Origin: JACKAF01 sp041391485
Lineage (GTDB): Bacteria; Bdellovibrionota; FAC87; UBA2466; JACKAF01
NCBI GenBank assembly: GCA_041391485.1
Contig: JAWKNY010000003.1
Coordinates: 179,908 to 243,907 of the forward strand
Length of the DNA: 64,000 bases
Direction: 5' to 3'
Shown: positions 48,005 through 56,711 of the stretch, in pieces
Layout of the letters: each line of letters starts with the position of its first letter
How positions within the stretch are numbered: position 1 is the first letter of the stretch
Program-made: the position numbers and the translations under genes
Notes under the pieces: model-generated
What the model saw: only the letters and a program-made list of their open reading frames with translations
Database searches by the model: none
Told to the model about the DNA's origin: nothing

Positions 48005-48611
48005 ATGGATAAGTTGAACCACCTCAAACGAAGTCTATTTGGACTTGTTGCGATCGCTGCAGTTTTTAGCGAACACGTCTTTCGGGAGAGACGCGGAAAC
48101 GCGTTTCGGTATTCATGGGGGCTTAAACTTCATGAATGCGAACATTAACTCCAGCAACTCGGATACTGGGTTTCTCTTTGGGGCTCATCTAGAAGCGCCG
48201 ATTTTGGGAGAAGTCCTCTTTCTGCAACCGGAACTAAACTTTAATCGCGTCGGAGCGCAGAATAACTCCTTCGGTGGTTTTGGTACGACACGGTTCAGTT
48301 ATTTGGAACTACCCGTTCAGTTCAAAGCGAAGATAAAAGCCGGAAAGGTTGAGGTATTTGGACTTGCAGGCCCTAAGATCTCCCTGCTACTTGGCAGTTC
48401 GACCGATATAGCAGGGTTTACGATCCAGCCGGCAGATCGCACCAGCTACGAGATTTCGCTCTACCTGGGTGGCGGCGTTGGTATCGGCGTGGGGGACCAC
48501 TCCACCTTGTCGCTCACGGGTCGTTATGTGCTCGGGCTGAACGACATCGACAACAGCGCGTCGGACTGGAAGTTTAGAGGCTTCCAACTGCTCGCCGGTC
48601 TGACGTTTTAG
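48005..48611 (+). CDS. outer membrane beta-barrel (PorT-type) protein, frameshifted
   Basis: About 202 codons. ATG 48005 (AAGGATG upstream) starts a signal peptide, DKLNHLKRSLFGLVAIAAV. An indel in the T5 run near 48065 moves to the frame ANTSFGRDAETRFGIHGGLN, which continues as a compact eight-strand barrel: FLFGAHLEAPILGEVLFLQP, FSYLELPVQFKAKI, GKVEVFGLAGPKISLLLG and a final FRGFQLLAGLTF with terminal Phe. The pattern 'YLELPVxFK...GLAGPxxSLLLG' is characteristic of the OMP_b-brl_2/PorT-like family. Function unknown. Confidence 0.75.
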
Positions 48612-48666
48612 GGATTTTGCCATTTTCGACTGAACCAGCTACACCGTAGGAGAACGGAGTGTTGTT

Positions 48667-49536
48667 ATGATCCCGTCTCCTGCGGAGCTGAGTTATTTTT
48701 TGGAAGTGGCGCACACCCTGAATATTTCACGCGCGGCCGAAAGGTTGGGAATTAGCCAACCTACCTTGAGCATTGCGATCCAACGACTGGAAGCCAATCT
48801 AGGGTTGGCCCTCCTGGTGCGCACCAAATCTGGAGTCAAACTCACTCACGCCGGGCGCAAGCTATCCCAGCAGGTGCAGGGTCTTATGCGCGAGTGGGAG
48901 CGCATTCAGAACGAGGCGCTTAAGGACGAAGACGAGCTGCGCGGTCGCTATACCATTGGCTGCCACCCGTCGGTAGCGCTGTACGCTCTGCCCCTCTTTT
49001 TGCCCAAGCTGATGCGCGAGAATCCCGAGTTACAAATCCGCCTCACGCATGATCTTTCTAGAAAAATCACAGAAGATGTTATTAGCTTCAAAATCGATTT
49101 CGGACTCGTCGTGAACCCTTGGGAGCACCCTGATTTGATCATCAAACCCTTGGGCAAGGATGAGGTGAAGTTATGGACGGGACCACACGCAAGTCCACTC
49201 AACGATCCGAGTTCCGGGCACGCGGTGTTGCTCTGCGATCCGGATCTGGCCCAAACCCAGTCTCTCTTACAGCAGCTCCACAAAAAAGGCCGGCGTTTTA
49301 AACGCATCCTGCATTCCCCAAACCTGGAAGTGATTGCGGCACTCGTGGCCGAAGGGCAGGGGGTGGGGATTCTGCCCGGGAGAGTCGCTGGGCGAGTGGC
49401 CGCCATGAAGTTAAAACCGCTTTCCGATAGCCCTAAGTTTTTTGATAAGCACTGCCTGGTGTTCCGGGCGGATGCGCAGAAATCACGCGCCAGTCGGAGT
49501 ATTGCGCGTTTCATCGAAGCGGAGATGAAAGCCTAA
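48667..49536 (+). CDS. LysR-family transcriptional regulator
   Basis: A 289-residue regulator. The N-terminal winged helix-turn-helix spans residues about 4-62 (ELSYFLEVAHTLNISRAAER, GISQPTLSIAIQRLEANLGL, LLVRTKSGVKLTHAGRKL). The periplasmic-binding-protein-like effector domain covers about 90-285 (GRYTIGCHPSVALYALPLFL, GQGVGILPGRVA). The frame is intact. LysR genes usually regulate a divergent neighbour; here the upstream barrel gene is co-directional (55 bp) and the dioxygenase is convergent, so the target is unclear. Confidence 0.92.
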   Translation: MIPSPAELSYFLEVAHTLNISRAAERLGISQPTLSIAIQRLEANLGLALLVRTKSGVKLTHAGRKLSQQVQGLMREWERIQNEALKDEDELRGRYTIGCHPSVALYALPLFLPKLMRENPELQIRLTHDLSRKITEDVISFKIDFGLVVNPWEHPDLIIKPLGKDEVKLWTGPHASPLNDPSSGHAVLLCDPDLAQTQSLLQQLHKKGRRFKRILHSPNLEVIAALVAEGQGVGILPGRVAGRVAAMKLKPLSDSPKFFDKHCLVFRADAQKSRASRSIARFIEAEMKA

Positions 49537-49606
49537 GCCGTAGGCCCCAACTCCTAAGAGTCGAGGCCCACAACGTTCTAGGACGATCGGACGGATCGGA
49601 AAAGAC

Positions 49607-50281
49607 TTACGACCTTTTAGTCGCCCGCATTTCGATGGGGAAAACCCCGACCTGGGCGTCACTCTCTAATCCACTCGATGCGGGGGCCGCCTTAAAATCA
49701 ATGATGACCTTTTTTCGGTCCGCCGGAGTGAGCGCGTTTAGGATCAAATCCTTTTCTATCAGATCGCGCTCGTGCGTGGTTTCTGGGCTGAAGTACATCT
49801 GCGTCGTCAGATCCTCAAACCCCGGTCGTAGAATACGAAAATGAATGTGCGCGGGCCGCGTCCAGTTGGTGTCGGCTGGGTATTCGCCGGGTTTGATCGT
49901 TTTAAAGGCAAATTTTCCTGAAAGGTCCGTCACATCTCGTCCCCAGTACTGGAAGTTTGGATCGACAGGCTTTGGGTTCGGATCACCGGGGTGGTTGTAT
50001 TTTCCGTTGGCGGCGGCCTGCCAAAGCTCCACGATCGCGTTTGAAAGTGGGCGACCTTGCTCGTCTTTGACCGTGCCGTAAAGGTAGATAATTTGCCCGG
50101 TGGCCAAGGGACTATCCGGTGTCTTGCGGGTCAGATCGTTGTCCTGGTTTACTGGATGGAATGGACCTTCCGTTTGTGAAGGCGTTGCGCCCAACACGCT
50201 TACGATCGGTGCCAAAATTCCCAAAGCGGAAGTGGTTTTTACGGTACCCATGATCAAATCTCTTCTTGTAATGGCTTTCAT
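49607..50281 (-). CDS. exported intradiol ring-cleavage dioxygenase-like protein
   Basis: A 224-residue protein resembling protocatechuate/catechol intradiol dioxygenases, which open aromatic rings between two hydroxyls using Fe(III). The four expected iron ligands are all present: Tyr95 (AANGKYNHPG), Tyr134 (KPGEYPAD), His145 and His147 (RPAHIHFRI). The N-terminus (KAITRRDLIMGTVKTTSALG) is a Tat-like signal with RR followed by a hydrophobic stretch. This exported form is known from a lesser-studied subgroup whose substrates are mostly undefined. ATG 50281 follows GGGAG. No aromatic-catabolism genes surround it. Confidence 0.85.
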   Translation of the reverse strand: MKAITRRDLIMGTVKTTSALGILAPIVSVLGATPSQTEGPFHPVNQDNDLTRKTPDSPLATGQIIYLYGTVKDEQGRPLSNAIVELWQAAANGKYNHPGDPNPKPVDPNFQYWGRDVTDLSGKFAFKTIKPGEYPADTNWTRPAHIHFRILRPGFEDLTTQMYFSPETTHERDLIEKDLILNALTPADRKKVIIDFKAAPASSGLESDAQVGVFPIEMRATKRS

Positions 50282-50379
50282 CTGTGCTCCCCTGTAGATC
50301 GCCGAGGCGATGAATAGAGACTAGACCCGCCATAGCGATAACAAAAATTGATAATGAGAATTTGTGCGATAGACAGCTT

Positions 50380-51532
50380 TTATGGCTTGGGAGTGTCGGT
50401 CTTCAAGATCACGCCCGCATCGGCCAGAGCCGAGATCTCTTTGTTCGTAGCGCCCAGAGAATGCAGGAGTGTGAAGGTGTCCTGTCCCAAGGCGGGGGCT
50501 TTAGTAAGTGAGAGGTTGGGTAAGAACCCGCACCAGCTCAATGGATCGGCGCTGAGTTGCGGCTTGGTTTGGGAGTAGTTCAGCTGTTCTTCCCAGGTGA
50601 CGACTTTTCTTAGGCAAGCTTCTTTCTTCGTGGCTAGCGCATCCCAATACGAGGAAGGGGCGTCTTCAAAGAGCTGGACCAGGTCGGGAACAAGCTTAGG
50701 GTCCTCTTTGCGCGAAACCCATTCCTCGTGGTCGACCATTTCGCAAAAGGCTTTCCAGTGCTTGTCCTGCACGGCGTTCAGTGAAACCCACCGGTTGTCG
50801 CGGCAGCGGTAAAAGCGCGAGTGGGGGCGACTTCCGTCCAGGTGTTCCTGAGCGTGTGTAGTTGCCCGCTTGGCCTTGCTGCCCCATTTTGAACTCATCA
50901 AAAGCACGCGGCAGATAAAGCATCCGGAAGTTTTCGTCCATGTTTGAAACGATATGCATCCCCCGACGGGCGGGGTTGGCCAGATGGACGAGGAGTTTGA
51001 TGGCCGGGACCATCACGCCGCCTACTAGATCGCCGAATTGAGTGCTGTAGTTGGGATTGCCCGACTCGATGAACCACTCGCCGCAGCCTGAGGCGGCAAT
51101 AAAATTAATGTCGTGCCCGGCATGGCCCGCTTCTTTGCCGGCAAAGCCACGCAGGGAAAAATACATAAGGTCTGGGTTTATTTCGGAAAGATCGGCGTAA
51201 CCCAGGCCCAGCTGGTCCATCACCCCTTCCCGGTAGCTTTCGACAAAAAGGTCCGCTTCCTCGACAAGCTGCTTGAGGACCGTCTTGCCCTCCTCTTTTT
51301 GGAGGTCCAGGGCCAAGGAGCGCTTCCCGTGGTTGAGAAGCTCGTGGAGGTTGGAATCATCAAAATCGCGGATGGGGTCCCCGCCAGGCAGTTTCTCCAC
51401 CTTAATAACGTCCGCCCCATATTGGGCGAGGATGCGGGTCAGGAGCGGGCCAGGGAGCATGACTGACGTATCGATGACCCGGATATGCTGCAGCGGGCGG
51501 TGCTGTTCGTCATTCCATAAAGCCATGTTCAT
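50380..51532 (-). CDS. CaiB/BaiF family III CoA-transferase (racemase-like), frameshifted
   Basis: About 384 codons. The N-terminal frame has VIDTSVMLPGPLLTRILAQY, GADVIKVEKLPGGDPIRDF and LNHGKRSLALDLQKEEGKTV, then PDLMYFSLRGFAGKEAGHAG with the catalytic Asp in GHDINF. An indel near 50860-50900 moves to the frame SRFYRCRDNRWVSLNAVQDK, which runs to the end. Family III members move CoA between acids or, like alpha-methylacyl-CoA racemase, epimerise 2-methylacyl-CoA. The single-domain architecture resembles the racemase. AAGGGAA precedes ATG 51532. Convenient for branched-chain acyl-CoA metabolism, but the substrate is unproven. Confidence 0.82.
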
Positions 51533-51633
51533 GAAAGTTCCCTTCGCTAACGCTTGATCCTGGATGTAGGGGGGCTTTTTTTGGCCTCAGGTGTTGAGTT
51601 TGGCCCAAACCTCCTATAAATACAAATGAAATC

Positions 51634-51969
51634 ATGAGACTTTTCTTGCACAGCTTGTGCTTATCAGTGGGACTTTTGGTGCTCGGAGCTTGCGCCTCGA
51701 CCACTATTACTGAGTCCCCCAAAACAGCTTTCGTCGCCGAGACGGGCACGCCCAAACCACCAGAGATTATCTGGACCAGCCGTGGGATGACGCGTCCTTT
51801 TGATTACCTTGGGCTTGTCGAGTCGCGGAGTTGGACATACAAAGGAGCTTTGGAGCGTCTTATCGAGGGCGGTCAGCAACTGCGGGCGGATGCTATCGTC
51901 GATATCCATTACGAGCCAGTCGGCTTCCTGGATACCATGCAGGCTTTCGCCATTAAATTTAAGGAATGA
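51634..51969 (+). CDS. YbjQ-like small lipoprotein
   Basis: A 111-residue protein with a clear lipobox LGAC (Cys20). The mature part has FDYLGLVESRSWTYKGALER, then LIEGGQQLRADAIVDIHYEP, which follows the YbjQ/DUF74 layout in which a helix 'A..R..E.A..LGADAVI.V.Y' precedes strands. Function unknown. It ends 12 bp before the phosphofructokinase start and is probably co-transcribed with it. Confidence 0.6.
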   Translation: MRLFLHSLCLSVGLLVLGACASTTITESPKTAFVAETGTPKPPEIIWTSRGMTRPFDYLGLVESRSWTYKGALERLIEGGQQLRADAIVDIHYEPVGFLDTMQAFAIKFKE

Positions 51970-51981
51970 AGTCTACAAAAC

Positions 51982-53067
51982 ATGATTAAAAAAATAGCGA
52001 TTCTAACGGGTGGGGGAGATTGTCCGGGGCTCAATGCAACCATCCGTTCGGTAGTGCAAAGCTGTACGGTTGACCACAACATCCAAGTCGTAGGAGTTCC
52101 TTACGGGTTTAAAGGCCTGCTGGAAAACAAGTTTGTTCCACTGACCTTATCCAACACGACGGGCATTCTCTCCAAAGGCGGGACCATTCTCGGATCCTCT
52201 AATGTCGATACTCCCTTTCGCGTGCCCATTAAGCGCAACGGGCAAAAAGAATACGAGGACCGTTCGGACGAAGTCGTGGAGAACCTCCGCGACGCCCGGG
52301 TGGAAGCCCTCATCGTGGTGGGCGGAGACGGTACCCAGGCCATCGCGCACCAGATGGCGGAAAAAGGTGTAAACGTCGTTGGGATTCCTAAGACCATCGA
52401 CAATGATCTCAATGGGACTGAGTTTACCATCGGGTTTTTTACCGCAGTCGGCACAGCAGTGGATGCCTTGGACAAGCTCCACACCACCGCTGAGTCTCAC
52501 CAACGCATCATGGTCGTCGAAGTCATGGGGCGCAACGCCGGGTGGATCGCTCTTTTTGCGGGTCTAGGCGGGGACGCCGATGCGATCCTGATTCCGGAAG
52601 TTCCGTTTGATTTGGCCCAGGTGGCAAAGGGATTGAACGACGCCTACCACGCCGAGAAACGCTACTCCATCGTCGTGGTCGCGGAAGGCGCCAAACCCTT
52701 GGGCGGCGAGCAGACCGTAAGCCGCATTATTGAAGACTCCCCGGAACCTGTGCGCTTGGGTGGCGTGGCCCACCAAGTGGCCTTGGATCTCGAAAAGCTT
52801 ACCGGCCGCACCTCGCGGGCGATTGTACTGGGGCACTTACTTCGAGGCGGATCGCCGGATGCGTTTGACCGGATCCTTGCTGGACGCTTCGGGGCGGCTG
52901 CCGTCGACGCTGTCGTAAAGGGTAAGTTCGACACGATGGTTTCGTATCAAAACGACACGGTCAGCCTCGTCCCTCTGGAAACCGGAGCGGGCAAAAACCG
53001 GTACGTCAGCACCGATTCCCCGTTCCTAAGAGCCGCCAAAGAACGCGGCATTCTCTTCGGGGGATAA
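51982..53067 (+). CDS. pfkA: 6-phosphofructokinase
   Basis: A 361-residue glycolytic kinase converting fructose 6-phosphate to the 1,6-bisphosphate. Motifs: ILTGGGDCPGLNATIRSVVQ at 8-27, VVGGDGTQ at 112-119, and GIPKTIDNDLNGTEFTIGFF with the catalytic TIDND (138-142), then VEVMGRNAGWIALFAGLGGD. At the two donor-deciding positions it has Gly117 (E. coli Gly104, ATP-type) but Lys137 (E. coli Gly124, as in PPi-type), the combination found in the 'group III' Gly/Lys phosphofructokinases, several of which use ATP. Frame intact. Follows the small lipoprotein after 12 bp. Confidence 0.93.
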   Translation: MIKKIAILTGGGDCPGLNATIRSVVQSCTVDHNIQVVGVPYGFKGLLENKFVPLTLSNTTGILSKGGTILGSSNVDTPFRVPIKRNGQKEYEDRSDEVVENLRDARVEALIVVGGDGTQAIAHQMAEKGVNVVGIPKTIDNDLNGTEFTIGFFTAVGTAVDALDKLHTTAESHQRIMVVEVMGRNAGWIALFAGLGGDADAILIPEVPFDLAQVAKGLNDAYHAEKRYSIVVVAEGAKPLGGEQTVSRIIEDSPEPVRLGGVAHQVALDLEKLTGRTSRAIVLGHLLRGGSPDAFDRILAGRFGAAAVDAVVKGKFDTMVSYQNDTVSLVPLETGAGKNRYVSTDSPFLRAAKERGILFGG

Positions 53068-53073
53068 GTTAGC

Positions 53074-54432
53074 TTAGCCTTGGCTTTCCCAATACGCTTG
53101 CCCCTCTTTGGGGAGGCGGTCGATGGGATCGTAGTACTCATACAGGTTGTCTAGAACTTCCGGAGTGTCCCACTCAATGGACGTCAGGTAGTTTTTCTTC
53201 CAGTAGGAAATCCCTTTGACCTTGTCGTAGCTTTCGACCTGATGGACCCAACGCTTGCCCACGAAAGGCACGTCACAAAGCAGGCGGGGAGTGGAGTAGC
53301 CCGGCAAGTAGCCCATGATCTGGAACTGAAGCTCCTGCGCACGCGCTAACGAGACACGCCAGTGCTCTGAGTTGGGGATCATGTCACACATATAAAAGTA
53401 ATAGGGAACAATCGCTGCGTGATCGACTAAACGGAAGCACAGATCGAGCAAAGCTTTTTGCGAGTCATTTACCCCGCAAAGCAGGACTCCCTGGTTTCGA
53501 ACCGCACGAATACCCATCGAAAGAAACTTGCGTGACACCTGACACATTTTTGTGACAGAGTTCACATGGTTGATGTGGGTGTGAACCGCAAGCGCGACGC
53601 CTCTTTGGTTGGCGGTTTTCGCTAGTTTGTCGAATACCGTCAATACCTCGTCCTGCAAAAAATGCTGCGGCAATCCCATCAAACCTTTGGTGGCCAAACG
53701 GATATCACGGATGTGATCGATCTCCATTAGCGACGACACAAACTTCTCAAGGCTTTGAATCGGGAGGTTTGCCATGTCTCCGCCGGAAACGACAACGTCT
53801 CGGACGGAGTTATTCTCTTTCAAGTAGTCCAGGATCTGCTGGTGGCGATCCTTTTGAGGCGTGGTGAACTTGCGCTTGGGTACCTGGGGGACACTTTGCC
53901 CAACCAAATCCATGCGCGTGCAGTGCCCGCAATATTGGGGGCAAGTCGAAAGCAATTCCGCCAACACCTTGGTCGGGTACCGATGGGTGAGCCCTTCCAC
54001 GACCCACATCTCTGCCTCGTGTAAGCTGTCGCGCGTGGCTTTCGGGTGCGTGTGCCACTTCGTCAGGCGATCGGAAAACATAGGAATCATGTAGTGGCGG
54101 ATCGGATCATTTTTCAGATCCTTTTCGTTCATCGTATTGATCATCTGAGGGGGCACCATCATGGACATCGTGGCCCGCTCATCATGATCTTTCTGAATAT
54201 CCGCTGCCATCGCGTCTGTGAGGAAACTTCCGAAGACCTCTTTGAGTTGCTTCAGGTTTTGCACCATGTGCTTTCGCTGCCAAAGCGCGGAGTTCCATTC
54301 CTCCTCAGTAACGTTCTTGTAGCCCGGAAGCCGGCGCCAATCGGGGTCCTCAAAATCCGCCTGAAACTGATACGGGTAGGGCTGCTTGGAGGCCGATGCA
54401 GATAACTTATTTTTACTCACTTGATTTGCCAT
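53074..54432 (-). CDS. kamA: lysine 2,3-aminomutase (KamA family radical SAM)
   Basis: A 452-residue radical SAM, PLP-dependent aminomutase converting L-lysine to beta-lysine. The Fe4S4-binding CX3CX2C motif is Cys164-Cys168-Cys171 (STCPQYCGHCTRMD), with VVVSGGDMANLPIQSLE (SAM GGE-like motif) near 218. It is longer at the N-terminus than the EpmB paralogue across the divergent promoter. Free beta-lysine is used as an osmolyte or is degraded. Aminomutases with other amino-acid substrates share this fold. GGGAGGAG precedes the ATG. Head-to-head with epmB (123 bp between starts) and convergent with pfkA. Confidence 0.88.
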   Translation of the reverse strand: MANQVSKNKLSASASKQPYPYQFQADFEDPDWRRLPGYKNVTEEEWNSALWQRKHMVQNLKQLKEVFGSFLTDAMAADIQKDHDERATMSMMVPPQMINTMNEKDLKNDPIRHYMIPMFSDRLTKWHTHPKATRDSLHEAEMWVVEGLTHRYPTKVLAELLSTCPQYCGHCTRMDLVGQSVPQVPKRKFTTPQKDRHQQILDYLKENNSVRDVVVSGGDMANLPIQSLEKFVSSLMEIDHIRDIRLATKGLMGLPQHFLQDEVLTVFDKLAKTANQRGVALAVHTHINHVNSVTKMCQVSRKFLSMGIRAVRNQGVLLCGVNDSQKALLDLCFRLVDHAAIVPYYFYMCDMIPNSEHWRVSLARAQELQFQIMGYLPGYSTPRLLCDVPFVGKRWVHQVESYDKVKGISYWKKNYLTSIEWDTPEVLDNLYEYYDPIDRLPKEGQAYWESQG

Positions 54433-54555
54433 ACTCCTCCCGACGCATGAAATTCTAATCTCCTAATTTCATAACCTAAAGTGGCCCGCCAAGCAAAGAG
54501 AGCTGCGGGTGGGCTCTGGGGTTGACACCCCGTAACGGGCCTTTAATCTGCGGCG

Positions 54556-55623
54556 GTGGATACCCACTTCAATACAGCCGAAGCCTATCGGCCCGGCCCC
54601 CTCCTTGAAGAGAGCTGGCAAAAAGAGCTGGCTGAGGCCCTGCGCTCGGCGGAGGCCCTAGCGGCCGAAGGCTGGATTCCCGAAAACCAGGTCCCCCAAT
54701 ATCGGCGGCTCTTGGGGACGTACGGCTTTCTGCTTCCGCGCTACTATGCCGATCTGATGGATAAGTCGGATCCGGAGTGTCCCATCCGGTTGCAGGCGAT
54801 CCCAAGCCTATTGGAGACGGATTCCACTTGGGGCGAAGCCGATCCCTTAGCCGATGAGAAACATAAGCCGGCTCCGCATCTCACCCACCGCTACCCGGGT
54901 CGGGTCCTTTTGCACCTGACGCCGAATTGCTCGATGTATTGCCGCTATTGTTTTCGTAAAACGCTCATCAATGAAGAAAAGCAGGCACTCTTTGGCGGCA
55001 GTTTGGAGGCGGCCTACGAGTATTTATCCACCCAACCGCAGGTCAAGGAAGTCATCTTCTCCGGAGGCGATCCGTTTATGCTCGGAGACCGACAACTACT
55101 GGCTGTTTTGGAAAGGCTTGAGTCCATTGAGACGATTCAAACGGTGCGTTTTCACACCCGCGTGCCCGTAACCTTGCCGTCTCGGGTTACTAAAGACTTG
55201 GCGGCAGTGATGGACGCTACTCGTTTGTCGACGGTAGTTGTCACCCATTTCAACCATCCCAAAGAGATTACCCAGAAAAGTTCCGTTGCCTGTGAGCGGT
55301 TGGCCGCTGCAGGAGCCTGGCTGTTCAACCAGTCGGTTCTGCTAAAAGGGGTGAATGACAACGTCACGACACTTGCGGCTTTGAGTGAAGCTTTGATGGG
55401 CATCAGAAATGTGCCGTACTACCTCCACCATCCCGATCCGGCACAGGGCACCCGACATTTTTGGCTTTCCTTCCAGCAGGGGGCGGCGATTTACGAGAAG
55501 TTGCGCACGCTTTTACCCGGCTATCTGGTCCCGCGTTATGTGGTGGACGACATCGAACGCCCTTATAAATCCAACGTGGGCGAGTTTTTGGCAGAAGCCT
55601 CGCAGTCCTTTTGGAAACACTAA
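54556..55623 (+). CDS. epmB: EF-P beta-lysylation protein EpmB-like (lysine 2,3-aminomutase)
   Basis: A 355-residue radical SAM protein starting at GTG 54556. The cluster motif is Cys125-Cys129-Cys132 (TPNCSMYCRYCFRKTL), followed by VKEVIFSGGDPFMLGD near 168 and a C-terminal LLPGYLVPRYVVDD. Length and the CRYCFRK sequence fit EpmB/YjeK, which makes (R)-beta-lysine for EpmA to attach to elongation factor P and rescue polyproline stalling. Neither epmA nor efp is in the window. A second lysine aminomutase family role is possible. Confidence 0.82.
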   Translation: MDTHFNTAEAYRPGPLLEESWQKELAEALRSAEALAAEGWIPENQVPQYRRLLGTYGFLLPRYYADLMDKSDPECPIRLQAIPSLLETDSTWGEADPLADEKHKPAPHLTHRYPGRVLLHLTPNCSMYCRYCFRKTLINEEKQALFGGSLEAAYEYLSTQPQVKEVIFSGGDPFMLGDRQLLAVLERLESIETIQTVRFHTRVPVTLPSRVTKDLAAVMDATRLSTVVVTHFNHPKEITQKSSVACERLAAAGAWLFNQSVLLKGVNDNVTTLAALSEALMGIRNVPYYLHHPDPAQGTRHFWLSFQQGAAIYEKLRTLLPGYLVPRYVVDDIERPYKSNVGEFLAEASQSFWKH

Positions 55624-55632
55624 CTCAAATAA

Positions 55633-55644
55633 TCGAACGTTCGA
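55633..55644. promoter_or_regulatory. 12-bp palindrome TCGAACGTTCGA
   Basis: Perfect palindrome 9 bp after the epmB stop, in the 140-bp region before the desaturases. There is no following T run, so it is not a normal terminator. Significance uncertain. Confidence 0.25.
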
Positions 55645-55704
55645 TCGTGAAATTCATCGTAAATCCGAACGATTAGAACCCAACAAAATTTATTTCTGCA
55701 ATTT

Positions 55705-55724
55705 GTTTGAGTGATTGCTCAAAC
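55705..55724. promoter_or_regulatory. inverted repeat upstream of the desaturase operon
   Basis: GTTTGAG and CTCAAAC, perfect seven-base arms with a six-base spacer (TGATTG), ending 39 bp before the first desaturase ATG. The 20-bp symmetric layout resembles TetR-type lipid-regulator operators. The regulator itself is not in the window. Confidence 0.45.
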
Positions 55725-55763
55725 TTTGCTAGCGCTTAGCGTTAACAGGTGAAGAGGGGAAAG

Positions 55764-56711
55764 ATGAGCGCCACGACTACGTTGCCCGCGCGCCCGCGGG
55801 TGCCCAAAGAAATGTACACCCGGAGCACGTTCCGTCTCTGGTTGAGTTTGTTTTATTCCGTCGCCCTTTGGTTCGGCGCTAGCCTCGCCGCTTGGGCGCT
55901 ATGGCAAAGTGACTGGCCGGTTTGGAGCAAGGCACTCGGATCGCTGCCGTTGTTTCTGATGGGAGGACAAGGCCTCGTCATTGCGGGCTATCTCGGTCAC
56001 GATGCCTTCCATTTCAATCTTCATGAAAACCGCGTCCTCAGTTGTGTGATCGGCATTGTGGCGACTGCCCCGCTGTTTCCCTTCGTGGAGATAGGCTTTG
56101 CCATCTCTCATTGGAATCACCACCTGCACACCAATGAGCCGGGGGATCCGGACGGAAAGATTTTTGGAAAGTTTCATAGCTGGCCCACTCGGCTTCTTTT
56201 TGCGCGACCGCTTACTTTTCTTGTCTATGGGCGCAACGCACTTTATCTGGCGATCGGAAAGCCGCTCAACTTCAAGGCCCCTTTTCCTCTAAAGCCCGAG
56301 GTGGTGCGCCGTTTGGCACAGTTCAATTTTCTGGTGGTGGGATTGATGACGGCGGTGCACGTGTACCTCATCTTTAATTACCTCGGATTCTATCTCTGTC
56401 TTTTAGGAGTTCGCTTGTCGAGTGCGTTTCTTTCCGGAATGAACCCCTACTTTGAACACGCGGGTACCGGCTATGGCCTGGGATCGGACTCCAGAAGCCG
56501 AGTGGGGCTTTTCTGGGATCTCTTTTTCCTGGGGAGCAACTACCATCTTGAGCACCACCTTTACCCGGGTATCCCTTTTTACAATTTAAGAAAAACGCAT
56601 CGGTACTTGGAAGAGGTCGGCTATTACCAGGTGCCTCACCCCGTCGCTAAAGGCGCATCGGTATTGAAATATTTGAGTGGGGCTTACGCGTACCCTAGGA
56701 GGGCTGTATGA
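55764..56711 (+). CDS. membrane fatty acid desaturase
   Basis: A 315-residue di-iron membrane desaturase. The three His boxes are visible: GHDAFHFNLH (near 83), HWNHHLHTN (near 118) and HLEHHLYPG (near 262), with four hydrophobic segments between them. The last box in the form HxxHH places it with the FADS/omega-type desaturases. ATG 55764 is preceded by GAGGGGAAAG; a GTG at 55749 is weaker. It overlaps the next desaturase gene by ATGA, so the two are coupled and may act successively on the same acyl chains. Regiochemistry is unknown. Confidence 0.88.
   Translation: MSATTTLPARPRVPKEMYTRSTFRLWLSLFYSVALWFGASLAAWALWQSDWPVWSKALGSLPLFLMGGQGLVIAGYLGHDAFHFNLHENRVLSCVIGIVATAPLFPFVEIGFAISHWNHHLHTNEPGDPDGKIFGKFHSWPTRLLFARPLTFLVYGRNALYLAIGKPLNFKAPFPLKPEVVRRLAQFNFLVVGLMTAVHVYLIFNYLGFYLCLLGVRLSSAFLSGMNPYFEHAGTGYGLGSDSRSRVGLFWDLFFLGSNYHLEHHLYPGIPFYNLRKTHRYLEEVGYYQVPHPVAKGASVLKYLSGAYAYPRRAV

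Noticed and set aside
10630..50900. A genome-decay island of many pseudogenes
   Set aside because: Essential genes such as leuS and holA are affected and repaired by single homopolymer bases, so sequencing error explains the pattern better.
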